A stretch of DNA of 64,000 bases from Macrostomum hystrix (taxonomy: Eukaryota > Platyhelminthes > Macrostomidae): positions 558,001 to 622,000 of the forward strand of contig CATNEN010000011.1 in assembly GCA_950097015.1 (NCBI GenBank), written 5' to 3'. This document shows positions 1 through 12,000 of the stretch, piece after piece. Every line of letters starts with the position of its first letter. Positions within the stretch are counted from its first letter, which is position 1. A program made the translations under genes and the position numbers. Under the pieces are notes generated by a model. That model was not told where the DNA came from and ran no database searches. It worked only from the letters and a program-made list of their open reading frames with translations.

Positions 1-162
1 GCAGACGGCCCAAATATCCAGGGCCTTGGGTCTCAGAGCCCTCCTCGTCGTCGCTCAGCACGGCCTGACTGTCGGGCAGACGGCCCAAATATTCAGGGCC
101 TTGGGTCTCAGAGCCCTCGTCGTCGCTGCACTGGGTCAGTTCCGTTAGAAACGACGTGGGCA
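1..162 (-). CDS. Partial exon of unidentified acidic-repeat protein
   Basis: The minus strand is open from about position 178 to the left edge and reads an acidic, Ser/Gly-rich stretch that repeats about every 25 residues (SDDE-GSETQGP-YLGRL twice). The 75-base DNA period is a multiple of three, and the two copies differ by one in-frame codon, which favours real coding. A possible acceptor (GACTAG) lies just upstream at about 179, but its pyrimidine tract is poor. No family is recognised; the rest of the gene would lie to the left of the window. Confidence 0.3.
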
Positions 163-717
163 TAAGGTCGTCGAGTAGGTGAGCCTAGTCTATTTGTTGA
201 TTGGAGGGGCCTCCATAATTGCCGTCCAATGTTGCGCTGTAAACTTGTGAAAAGTGTTTCAATGTGTAAGTGAGTGAACCGAATAGTGAAGTGCATTGAT
301 GCATTCATGAAATAATGACAGAAGTGAATACACTTTCGATCGCTAATTCTCAACATCGAATGTTTTATTTATTTTTTATTTTGTATTTTTCAGTAACGGA
401 TAAACTCAAGCAGCAGAACAGCAAGTTTATAATAATTAAAAAGAGTAATTAAGATTCAACGTTGGAGAAACATGTACTTTATCACGTTGTCAGCGCTGGG
501 TAACACGGGTCCTTCATAAAGCGGACACACTGCTCAAATCAAGGCGTCATAAACTCATATGCCCAAACTCTACTAGTACCTAGTCATTGAGTCCTTAAGT
601 TCAAACTGAAAATTCTGAGTTCAAGCAAGTCGCACTGCCGGCAATGCCAAAAAATCATTATCTCGTACAGTATCGTTATCATCCTCGCACAACCGCACCA
701 CGGAACCATTGGCAGTT
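163..717. other. Spacer without recognised gene
   Basis: AT-rich sequence between the left-edge exon and the transposase relic. I see no convincing exon, RNA gene or inverted repeat marking an element end here. Confidence 0.4.
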
Positions 718-3405
718 TTATTGGAACCCCAGCTGTACATGCGGCAGCACAGCGATTTTAGTGCCCGACAATACGCATGCGCCGACTACATCACAAGCCG
801 GCACACGCATTGTCCGATCGAAATTCGTGCTGCTGTCGAAGGGGTCCGCTAGAAGAGATTGCACATGAGCGAAAGTACAACCACGGTTCGCCGAAGTTGC
901 AGGAACGGCGCACAGCGATTCCAGAGGGTCGACAAAGGCATCATCTACTGGCAGTATATGAAGCGTCAGCAGCACTTCTTGGCCCTCCTTGTCTATCGCG
1001 GCGACGTGGCCGAAAACAAAGGACCTGTCCTCGACAGACCACCAAACAGCGACGAAGCAGCTGCACAACTTCAAAGCGGCGTAGTTTTCCGCCGGTCGGA
1101 ACACCTCGATCGTCTGTCCAGACGGAATCGTGACTGCAGTCCAGCAATTCAAACTGTTTGTCGGGCGTCGTAAGACAACTTCGCCGCAAACTTCGGTTTC
1201 GAATTGCCTCCTGACACGCTGATCAGCGGCCAAATCACCGACCAGGAGACCCCGCATCTGGAGAGTCCCTAGCTCTCTCTCAACTGCTCCTACTAGTTCT
1301 ACATCGGTTCGTCGAGTTCCATGCAGGCGATCTCGCAATTTCTGGTGCATGGTCTCGAATAAACCTGTTGACAATTTGTGCACAGGTCCGGCCAACTGCG
1401 CACCAGTGAGCAAGTGACAGCACACGTGATGCGCGTTGTATGTCAACGCCCGTTCTGAGTACAAGCGAGACAGGTTGCTGTGGAAATGTCTTAATTACAC
1501 TTCCACGTGCCGCAGTTCACTTCTCGGTGCGCCCTCAAGACCCAGTTAGAAGACTGCAGACGACAGCAGCAGGAAGTGCTCGTAGTGGGCCTGAGGTAGA
1601 AATTCCTCGAGAATAATAGGGCCAACAGCAAGCAGCCACACTTCTAACTCGTGGCCACGGAGGTGACGAAGATCCTTCATGAGTCGCACGGCCTTGCGCT
1701 GGACACAGCTGGGCAGTTTTATTGACTGCAGTCGCAGCTGCACTTCGGGCAGGCTGGCATGCAGATCCGGGCAGTTGGTGTCGCCTCGGTCCGGTTTCTC
1801 AGCCCTGACTAGAAAGAGCTGGAAGACGATGTACCGAACGATCCCGCAACACACCACATGAAGATAGCACGATGGAGTGCCCCGCATAGAATCAAATCCG
1901 CAAAGTCGACTGAGAGGAGTGCATCCGCGCACTCCAAGAGTGTCTGTGCGAAAGTCGCGTCCGTTAAGCGCATGGTTGCGTGCCAAGGTGATGGTGTCGT
2001 GCATGCACCGGACTACTGTCTGCTGACAGCCCAGTCGCCTTGCAGCGTGCTGCATCGCCGGTGTCAATCCGACACTGTAGACTCGGCCATGACGAGACGG
2101 ATGCTGGGCTGTTTTAATGTAGCATTTTTCGCAACCGAAGGTCGCCGAAAATCGTCGCATGCACAAAGCATCCGCCCGAGCTGGAGCGTCGAACATGGCT
2201 AAGATGGTGTGTACGCGCAGACGACGCCGCACGTTTGTGCTGTCGACGTACTCAACGCCTTCCAGGCGTAGTTCGTTGAGCCTGTCGACTACTATGGGCA
2301 AGAACCCGGCCGGATGAAGCTTGGTGACACTGCCGACACAGATGGCTACCTTCACAACAAATCTCAGCTTCACCCTATCTTGCAATTCGTTGATGCTCAG
2401 GTAAAGTGCGTAGACTTCAACGTTGCTCGTCGTGCGTACAGGGAATCCATCGCCACAAATTGCGGCAGACAGGTCGCTGCGAGAAGCGGTGTCGATGCTG
2501 TCCAGGAAGTCTGCATACACTTCTCCGTTCCGCAGGTGCAAGACGTCTGGATTAATTTGGGTATCAGCTGGGAACTTCACGTGCTCCAGCAAACCACGGG
2601 ACTCAACTAGTATTTTCAGCTGCTTTCGTATGTCGAAGTGCCAGAAATTGCCTATTTTTGACGAGCCACAACTCAGACACCTGTCATCAGGTGAACGGCA
2701 CTGCCGATCAAGAGTGTGTGCATGGCAGTCATTGCAAACAACTGCGCACGCAGTAGAACCCGCCGTAGATTGACAAGAATTCATTGTGTTGCGTGCTGTT
2801 CGGCCACGTCTAGGCAAGCGGCAATTGGGAACGATGCGGTGCAGCATTGTCAGCATGCGCGTTAAGCCTCGGCGTGATAATTTAAAGTCGTCAGCACATG
2901 ACAGGACTTCGGCCAGAGCTTCCCCAACAGTCGCAGGGAGCGCCGGGTGCCACTGCAACTTGTCTGTGGGTACGGGCAATTCGTCCTGCGAGCCGTCGTC
3001 GTTGCCGGCGTCGTCCTGCGAGGTGTCGTCGCTGGCCGAGTCGTCGTTACCGGCGTCGGCCTGCGAGCCGTCGTCGCTGGCCGCGTTGTCGCCTCCGGCG
3101 ATATCCTGCGAGCCGTCAGCATCGACTGAGCAAGCAGTAAAGATGGGTGAAATATTTATTTAGCGTCATGAAGAAATATATAAAGTATACTAAAGTGAAA
3201 CGTGTTCTACGCCTATGCATTTTTTCTGTTGTCACTAAAAAGATTCTGCAATGTTGACAAAACACTCACTTGAACCTGCTTCTTCTGGACGCTTCGAGCT
3301 TGACGGCTCATCCGCAGTCGATGCAACCGGATCCAACCTACGCTTTCGCGCTTGCATGTACCGGCGCATGTAGACTTTGCGGCGGCTTTTCGCCTGCTCG
3401 TCCAT
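718..3405 (-). pseudogene. Degenerate two-exon tnp2/CACTA-like transposase
   Basis: Exon 1 (3405-3270) starts at an ATG and encodes a basic stretch (MDEQAKSRRKVYMRRYMQ). It ends at a GTGAGT donor in phase 1. Exon 2 (3125 down to 1549) follows a TTGCTCAG acceptor in matching phase. It carries an Asp/Ser-rich linker, then a CxxC / CxxC pair (CNDCH, CLSC), then a core with YALYLSINEL, DAPARAD and FGCEKC, the style of PF02992 (tnp2) transposases of CACTA/EnSpm elements. The same frame continues at 1464-718 (ALTYNAHHVCCHLL, GPVHKLSTGLFE), but two in-frame TAA codons at 1546-1548 and 1495-1497 interrupt it. Homology appears continuous through the stops, so I read this as a decayed copy rather than an intron. 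Terminal inverted repeats were not found. The family call rests on motif style only. Confidence 0.6.
3126..3269 (-). other. Intron of the transposase relic
   Basis: A 144-base interval between the GTGAGT donor after exon 1 and the CTCAG acceptor before exon 2. Phases match (one base plus two), which supports a real spliced transposase gene before decay. Confidence 0.5.
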
Positions 3406-3854
3406 TTTGCCACGGAGAGGGCAGCTAGAAAAAGTGAAACAACTTTACAGTACATGAATTTAAGACGCCGTTCGATCATCCGCCATCACTTTAAAATGCG
3501 GCAAGTATCGTGACGGCATTCATCATGTTATTTACTAACTCATTTTTTCAGCAATTGCTACGAAAATTGGAAGAGGGAGGACGCTGAAGGATCGGGAATG
3601 TATTTAATGATAATAGGCGCACTTACTTTTCTCTACCTAGCGAAGGGAATGGATAATGTTTAAGAAACCGAAAGAATGCAAAATGTCATAAAGTCGTTAT
3701 TAAGTACTGGAATTGTATTTTATTTCCTGTTTTAAGTGATTCAGTGACTGTAATGACTGCAATGAATACCATGACTACAAGAACAAGCAGTGATAAAAAA
3801 CAGAACGACACACTAATAACAAAGACAAACATGACGAATCATATAACTCATAAG

Positions 3855-4215
3855 CAATTTATAGTATAGTCCGATTCGTACGCCGCGTTTGATCCGACCA
3901 ACTGTGGGATATAATACCGGGTTATTAACCGGATGAAATTCCGGGTGAAGAGATACGCCTACCCGGATTTCACCCGGTTTTTTTCCTATTTTCACCCGCT
4001 ACGGCTCAGGAAAGAAGGAGGTCAAAATGTCGGCTAAAAACCGGATCAAATTAAGTCCAATTACCATTCTTCATCCGAGTTTCGCCCGGTTTATAAGCCG
4101 ATTTTCCGCCCGGAAAGCAACTCCGGATGAAAACCGGATGAAACCGCTTTTCATCCGGAAAATGACACTTTTCGGATTAAAATCGGACCAAATTCGGCTA
4201 AAAAGGCCACACGGG
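3855..4215. repeat. Cluster of CCGGATGAAA / TTTCATCCGG motifs
   Basis: About 350 bases holding roughly a dozen variants of CCGGATGAAA and its complement in both orientations, for example near 3925, 3960, 4045, 4120, 4140 and 4155. The block is framed by ordinary AT-rich DNA. The mixture of direct and inverted short copies allows many hairpins. It could be the core of a foldback element; no target duplication was identified. Confidence 0.5.
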
Positions 4216-4452
4216 TAGATACATGAAGCAGAATGATTATTAATTTGTTACTCAGTTATGTAAGTATTGATATGCAGTAATTTATTCCTTTTTTAAATAT
4301 TATTAATGATATGGAGTTTTATATTTAGAGTTTAGGTTCCAAAAGACAAGATAAACCATGCATTTATCTTAGTCCTTTACATAAACATCAGGCTTAAACT
4401 TTTATATTATATGATGGTAAATCTGAAACACTTATCCGATTCAGCCAGCACC

Positions 4453-4890
4453 ATGTCCAGCAGTGGCAATCCGGGCAGCAAGAAGAACATCCAGGAGGCC
4501 GTCAATAGGTTCAATATGTTGCGCGATGAGCAGCGCCAGATTAGCATGCAAATCAACCAATTGGAGATGGAGGCTCGCGAGCACAATCTAGTTATAGATG
4601 TCCTGCAGAAGGTGGAGCCGAATCGCAAGTGCTACCGCATGGTTGGTGGAGTGCTAGTGGAGCGATCAGCTGGCGAAGTTCAGCCAGTTCTAGCCAGCAA
4701 CCGGGACAACATGCTGGCTCTGGTGGAACAGTTAAAGCAGCGCTTAGAAGCCAAGGGTAGGGAATTGAATGAGTTTAAAGAGAAGCACGGCATTCGATTG
4801 GCTGGCGAGAGGCCCAGCGAAGCTGGCGGTGGCGGCAGCGACAAAGCTGACGGTGATGGCGGCTCCAGTGGTGGCGTACTTGTTGCGTAA
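4453..4890 (+). CDS. PFDN2: Prefoldin subunit 2
   Basis: A single-exon 145-residue protein. Prefoldin is a cytosolic hexamer that holds unfolded actin and tubulin and passes them to the CCT chaperonin; subunit 2 is one of its four beta-type subunits. The diagnostic beta-type sequence is plain: an N-terminal coiled-coil helix (VNRFNMLRDEQRQI), the hairpin segment RKCYRMVGGVLVER at about residues 59-72, then the second helix (LKQRLEAKGRELNEFKEKH), followed by a Gly/Ser-rich acidic tail ending GVLVA. Length and layout match animal PFDN2. I chose the ATG at 4453 over an in-frame ATG at 4411, because the latter is preceded by AT-rich DNA and a good acceptor-like TTATCCGATTCAG ends at 4444. That acceptor would fit an outron or trans-splice site nine bases before the start. 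Confidence 0.95.
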   Translation: MSSSGNPGSKKNIQEAVNRFNMLRDEQRQISMQINQLEMEAREHNLVIDVLQKVEPNRKCYRMVGGVLVERSAGEVQPVLASNRDNMLALVEQLKQRLEAKGRELNEFKEKHGIRLAGERPSEAGGGGSDKADGDGGSSGGVLVA

Positions 4891-5690
4891 TCCCTAATCT
4901 GATCTGATATTTCTATTAGCCACTTTAAAAGGGTTGCTTTTTATCTAAACAAAGCAGAAGTTTGTTTCGAATAATAACATAAAATAGTCTCATCTTTGTG
5001 CAGGGCTTAAACCATCTTAAAAGTTATCTCTTGTCACCATGGCAACCAGATGACTTTTAATAATTTTTGCGATGGCCCAGTTTCGTATTAATTGAATAAT
5101 GATATCAGTGTTTAGTTCAGTGATTTGCTTGGAGAGCCTAATAATATAATTGATACTAATATACGCAAACCGCCGATCAATCTGTCCCCCAAGAATATCT
5201 ATGTTCTGTTTCCTGTGTTTTATTACAAATGCTGCTCTTTCGCTTTGCATTGTCTTGTTTGTCTCGTTTGTGCTTTTTTTGCTTTCTGATGTTATTTTTC
5301 CAACGTTTCTCACCATAACTGCTCTAGGTTGCTCTGTTTTTTGTTACGGAAACGACTTGTAGCATCAATATTAAATTTAGAAATGTGACTTTAAAGCAGT
5401 TAAAATTAAAAGTGACTTGAAAAACGAATATCTTAGTTAAGTTATATAGTGATCAGCTCGACGGTTTGGTAAAAACATTTTTTTGAGTTTTATTATTATT
5501 TATTTTCAGGATTTTCAAACATTTAGCACTTATCTCGCACATCACGTCTACTGAGTACTATTATATGCCGTAGACTGTTATCCAGATCCCAATCTCGTAT
5601 GATCCAATCACAATCTCACCAAAGACCCTGCGGACTAAATAAAATGAGGTATAATTTAAATGTACGTAGGCCCTTATAATATTATCTTCT
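4891..5690. other. Spacer downstream of prefoldin
   Basis: AT-rich non-coding DNA between the prefoldin stop and the tandem repeat upstream of the MICAL-like gene. No further coding exon or RNA gene is seen. Confidence 0.4.
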
Positions 5691-5960
5691 CACAATAGAT
5701 TATGATCAGATCCCGGTTCATTGTGATCCCTTCACAATATACTAATATCTAGACCCCAGTCCACTATTATCCCCTTACAATTGACTCATATCTAGATCCC
5801 AGTCCACTATTGCCCCCTTACAATGGACTAAAATCTAGATCCAGTCCACTATTATCCCCTTACTATGGAATAATATCTAGATCCCGTTCCCCTGTGATCC
5901 CCTAACAATAGACTTCAGATATTCAATATCTCAATTCCCCTTACAATAGACTATCCTCCA
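5690..5960. repeat. Imperfect ~48-bp tandem repeat
   Basis: Five or so degenerate units around ATCTAGATCCCAGTCCACTA followed by TATCCCCTTACAAT. The array ends about 60 bases before the start codon of the MICAL-like gene, so it lies in its promoter or 5' untranslated region. Confidence 0.65.
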
Positions 5961-6021
5961 TCTTCACAATCCTATGTACATAAAGTAAACAAATTATTCC
6001 AGATCGCCACAGCCAGTTGAA

Positions 6022-9000
6022 ATGGCGGGCGCAGCGGGCAAGACTTCATCAGTTGCATCATCTGGTGACAAGATCCAGACCCTGCTTCGCTGGTGCCAGG
6101 CCCAAACCGATTGCTATCCGGGCGTCAAGGTCACGAATTTCACTAGCAGCTTTCGCGACGGCCTAGCATTCTGCGCCATATTGCATCGATACCGGCCGGA
6201 TCTGATCGATTTTCATTCGCTACAATCGGCCGATTGGTTGGCCAATAATCAATTGGCGTTTCGCGCTGCTGAATCCGTTGGCATACCGGCCCTGCTGGAT
6301 GCTGAAGACATGGCCACCCCAGAAAAGCTCAGCATCATCACCTATGTGGCCTATATGAATATGCACCTGCGGGGCAAAGATACGAGTAAGTACATATTTT
6401 TTAGAGCATTCTCGGCTAGGCTTCATGTGACTAGGTAGTATGCCGTTTACATATATTCAGTTGGCCAGGTAGAATGCCAGTTAAATTATCCAAATGGCCA
6501 GGTAGAATGTCAGTTAAATTATCCAAATGACCAGGTAGAGTGTCAGTTACATCATCCAGCAGACCAGATAGAATGTCAGTTACATCATCCAGCTGACCAG
6601 ATAGAATGTCAGTTACATCATCGAGCTGACCAGATAGAATGTCAGTTACATCATCCAGCAGACCAGATAGAATGTCAGTTACATCATCCAGCTGACCAGA
6701 TAGAATGTCAGTTACATCATCCAGCTGACCAGATAGAATGTCAGTTACATCATCCAGCTGACCAGATAGAATGTCAGTTACATCATCCAGCTGACCAGAT
6801 AGAATGTCAGTTACATCATCCAGCAGACCAGATAGAATGTCAGTTACATCATCCAGCTGACCAGATAGAATGTCAGTTACATCATCCAGCTGACCAGGTA
6901 CAATGTCAGTTACATTATCCAAATAACCAGGTAGAATGTCAGTTACATCATGCAGCTCACCAGGTAGAATGTCCAATCCAATTGTTGCAGAAGGCGGTCC
7001 AACTGTTAACATGTTCTCAAGTGGCGGCACTCAGCAGCAGCAGCAGCAGCAACTGCAGTCTGGCGCTTCTGTGGTACTTCCTGAGTCTTCTGTCTCCGCA
7101 TCGTCAATCGCTAAGGTATGTGTTGCCAGGTATATAAAAGTTTTTTAGTTAATAGTAAGATTGCGAAGCCTTTGTACGAGCGTATATTTATGCAGATTCA
7201 TAAATTCTCGACCTGCTTACATAACTGAAAATATATTATAATTCTGTGTAAGATTTAAAGTATTCCTACTCTACGAACTTACGTTTTTCTTCTGCTAGCA
7301 TGTCTAATCCACCTTACAAATGTCTAATGTCTAATCCAGTATGATTTACTAACACCTTACTAATCGTCTAATTTTGTTTTACCAGGCTCGTCATAATTGG
7401 CAGATCTAATAAAAACTATCTACCAAGCCAAAAATATTCAATAATTTACTTTGTTACTCTTCGTGCTGTAGGACTGGGCAGCATTTCATTGTCACGTGAC
7501 TATATAATATTCTTTCTACAGATTATTGCCTTTTCACCCGTGCTTTTCAAAGCTTTTTGGACTAATTTGGGCACTATTGACCAATATTAGCTCATTTGGC
7601 GGTCAACTTTATGCACACAACATTTCCTAGACACACTCGTAGTCTGCTTTAGTTAGCTAGGTTATAATAGTACCGTTATTTGTGTGCTTGCAACTCTCTA
7701 AGTAAAATATGTATACTTTTAGCATTCTCAGTTTTTGTACAAGCAACATATTTTTAAAAGGATTGTTTTAATTCCTATCATTTAGGGGTGCGAGATTGAC
7801 AATCCTATCATTTAGGGGTGTGAGATTGACAATCCTATCATTTAGGGGTGTGAGATTGACAATCCTATCATTTAGGGGTGTGAGATTGACAATCCTATCC
7901 TTTAGGGGTGTGAGATTGACAATCCTATCATTTAGGGGTGTGAGATTGACAATCCTATCATTTAGGGGTGTGAGATTGACAATCGTTTAGAAAGTCCTTT
8001 TATTCAGTTTAGTAGGTCTGTCAGCGTGCTTTTATTTCTTTAAGAAGGGTAAACGTTGCTGCAATTTACAAGCGGTTGAAATTTTTCAATTGTTCGTTTC
8101 TTTGAAGCTTTAAAATTACCGTTCAGTTCTTTAAAACGACAGCTCATTGTCCGAGGTAGCTTGTACATCACCATTATTAAAAAGATACTATTTGCGTCTC
8201 ACTAATTATCACGTTTGGTATGCTTTTACTTGTAGATTTTCCCAAAAATATGTCTGCTTCATTGAATCCTCTGACTGTTTTATGTTGATTTTATTCTTTT
8301 GGATTCCAGTGCTTACGTAATTACTGTGTAGAACTTTTCAAATCGTAAAATTTTTTATATTTCAATCAACTGCTTACCTAAACCTTAAAGTTTAAGTAGA
8401 AATTGTTTTTTGGCTTGCTGTCTGACCTTGATTTTTATTTCGCTACCTTTTTCTAACCAGTTACCATTAGTATTTGCCCGTATTATATATATATTAAATA
8501 TTAATATCCAGGTATATATATCATGTTAACCAATTTACTAGATACATCAATAGAAGATAATTCAAATCTATTGATGTATCTTATCACTAGGACCTAGTTA
8601 AATGACTATTCCATCCCAATGACCTAGCTAAATTATCCCATCCCAATGACCTAGATAAATGATTATCCCATCCCTATGACCAAGTTAAATGATTTCTCCA
8701 TCCCATCCCTACGACCTAGTTAAATGGTTATCCCATCCCATCCCTATGACCAAGTTAAATCATTATCCCATCCCTATAACGTAGAAGAATAGTTTTCTCA
8801 TCCCTATGACCAATGTAAGATAGCTTTCCCAATCGAAATTCATCAGTAAAAGTGTTAATCCATTCCCTGTATGCCAAGGTGGTTTTTCATCCCAACCTCC
8901 AATATCAGTGGCGGCTACCCTCTTGATTTTCTGCTTAGTGATGAAGTTTTTGTCTAAAGTTTCCTCCCTGCCCACTTGCCAGAAACCCGGCACCTATTGC

Positions 9001-12000
9001 GCTATTTGCGACGGCGACGTCTTCCTACTGCAGCGAGCTGTCGACACAAGCGGACGTCTATGCCATCGTCAGTGCCTACTGGATAGCCGGCGCGGCGATT
9101 TGAGACGAGCCGCCACGGAGGCGCTTGAGAAGCGACGCCGCTGTGACAATGTGGATAATGACGGCGTGGGCGGCGCTGCGGAGGCGCCTAGCGACAACCG
9201 ACCCCAATCGCAGATTGCTGCGCCGTTTGCCCAGGCCGAAGAAGACTTCAATGACGCCGATTTGGTCAAGGCGTCGGCAAATTCGTCGTCCAGTTCAGTC
9301 GTAGCTATTCCGGAATCTGCCCAAGCAAAATCCAACTCTTCGGAAATTTCTACTCCGCCAGATTCCACAGCTGAAAATGCAGAAACTTCTGCTCCGGCAG
9401 ATTCCACGGCTGCAAATGCAGAAACTTCTGCTCCGGCAGATTCCACGGCTGCAAATGCAGAAACTTCTGCTCCGGCAGATTCCACCGCTGCAAATGCAGA
9501 AACTTCTGCTCCGGCAGATTCCACGGCTGCAAATACAGAAACTTCTGCTCCGGCAGATTCCATCGCTGCAAACGTTGAATCTTCTGCTCCGGTGGATTGC
9601 ACTAATGTGGAATCTTCCAAACCAGCTGATTCCGCCGCAAACCCAGAAAATTCTGCTGAGGCAGCTTCCTCTCAGTCTTCCACTATTCCCGCCCGCATTT
9701 CTGCCCTCTCTCCTAATTCTACCGGCCTCCCAGTTCCCCCTGCCGCGTCTTCTCCGTTCGGTTCGCCGACTTCCACGCGTCGATCCAGTCGCAAAGCGGC
9801 GCCGGCTCCGCCGCCTCCGTCGTCTTCCAAACTACCGCAGCCTCAGCTGGCCAGATCTGCTACCTCCGTGTCTGTGGCGTCGGCCAACAGGAAGAAGATG
9901 ACTGTCGATGTTGATCATTATCCGGAAGAGTTCAATCCCTTTAGGTATGATTAGACAGTGCATAAAATGAAATGCTAAAATTACCAGTTTAAAGGTGATG
10001 GGCAAATACAGTAAAGTTAAAGCTTTAGATAAAGTTATTATAATAAGAGGCAGTGCTAGAATGGGATACGGTAAGAGATGAAAAAGAAAGAAATGAGAAA
10101 GAAAACGGGGGTCAGTCACAGAATGGTTAACGCGTTTGCCTCTCGCACCAAGGTCCCTGATCTCAATTCCGCGGCTAGGCGCATTCATTTGGGGTGTAGC
10201 CACGGAGAGAAGGCTTGGGGGCTTGTCGTGCAATTTACGCCCGTGATGGCCAACCTCCAAGGCACAGTGAGAGTGTACACTGCCGGACGATGAGAAGGTC
10301 AGGGTAGATGTTCACACCTAAGCGTATGCCTGCGTACGGTATCAGGGTGCGTGTGTGCTCAGGAGTCAGTGAAATGGGCAGAATTGCCTCCTCGCTAGCT
10401 GCGGGTCCAGTGTCACTAAATGCTGTGCCATTGCCCACAACCCTTCTGCAATTGTTATTATAATATCATTTTTATGAAAATACGATATAGGAGTATTATC
10501 TAAAAATACATTTCTTTCCTGTTGTTATTACCGCTCTCCTTGCCCATTGCGCAGTGATATCTCAGTCCCGTCTGCCGCAAGATCAAAGCCGCCTCCGCGA
10601 CCGCCGCCCGCCACGCGATCGGGCGCGCCTTCGCCGTTCGCCAATGCGACTTATCCGGAAGACCTCAACCCGTTCGGCGAATGGGAAGAGGATCAGTCCG
10701 CAGCTAATCTGGCACAGCAGCAGCAGCATTCCAGACGGTTACCTCCGCAGCGACCGCCAGGTGGGCCGACCGGCTCCGTGGCAGCCAGCGTGTCCCTCCC
10801 GGTCAGCCGCTGCTCATCCATGGAACCGCTGCACCGAGCCGCTAGTCCGGGACCCGGCGGGCCGCTGTTAAAATCCTTTCGAAAAAGTCGCCACGCACCG
10901 CCGCCACCGTCTGAGCAGCAGAAGCAACGGCAGCAACGGCAACAGTCGCCGATGCAAGCATTGAATTCGCACGTTAATCAAAATTCAACGCCAAAATCCG
11001 CTTCAACAGTTGACATTGTATCGTCGGTGCCTGTGTCTGCTCAAGCATCGTAAGTTACCAAAATCTTCAAAACTATTTTCTCTTGATAGAATTTGAAAAG
11101 ATTTGGTCCTTCAAAGGTTTTTCCATTTTTTGTTAAATCACAGATTTACAATTTCCGTTTGGGGATGTTAACAGTAGAAAAACCACGGATGTTTTTAAAT
11201 TTCCACTTTTTCATTTTTCTGTATCTCCTAAAATATTCAAACAATGGCCATGAAAATCCTGAATACGGCCTAAATTTTCAGCTCTATCTGGAACAACTTC
11301 CATAATCACAAAACATCGGCATCGTCTAATTTCCGATGTTTTGTCGTCTTAGTAGCAAATATAACAAACTTAAAAAAATTCTGCTAACAAATTTTAAACA
11401 TGTCGGCAGTCATTGAATATTTTGGATTGATTAAATGATTTTTTTCATTTATCTTTTATCAAGTCATATGGATTTGCCAAAGAGGTTTTATGCAGTGCAA
11501 TCTTTTCCTTGTCACCAGGGACTCCGAGAAGAATTGCTACTGTTTCACATTTATGGATCAAAATCAATTTATTTCTTTGATTCTGGGCTTTATTTCCGGT
11601 TATTTTCCGTTTGGGGATTTAAATTTCCATTTTGCAATTTTAATCCCAAATCGGGTTCCCATCTATCTCGCAGTCCGCAGGACACGCCCTCCGGTAGGCC
11701 CGGGCATCCATTAGCCTCCGATCTGCATCATCGCTCGTCATCGCGACTAAAAGGTCCCGCTCCGCCGCGGCCCAATCAGACAGAGCGCAGGGTCATCGTC
11801 ACCGAGGCTGTGGAAGAATTCGAAGCTCTAGACGCCATCGAGCGCGAGCTGGCTGTTCTGGGCGAGCGTCAGGCCCAGATTGAAAGCCGGGGTCGGGATC
11901 TGTACGACAAGCTAAAGAAAGGTGTGTTGTGTCTGTATGCATGTAATAGTAACAGTAACTCCAGGAGCAATCGTACATGATTTGGTGACACTAGACCTGC

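Noticed and set aside
6431-7030. 199-codon minus-strand frame of VTDILSGQLDD repeats
   Set aside because: Product of the 33-bp intron array on the strand opposite MICALL; no start context, splice sites or family.
7796-7990. Frame of TILSFRGVRL repeats
   Set aside because: 30-bp tandem array in MICALL intron 2.
9069-9901. Antisense and shifted frames over MICALL exon 3
   Set aside because: Shadows of the in-frame coding repeat.
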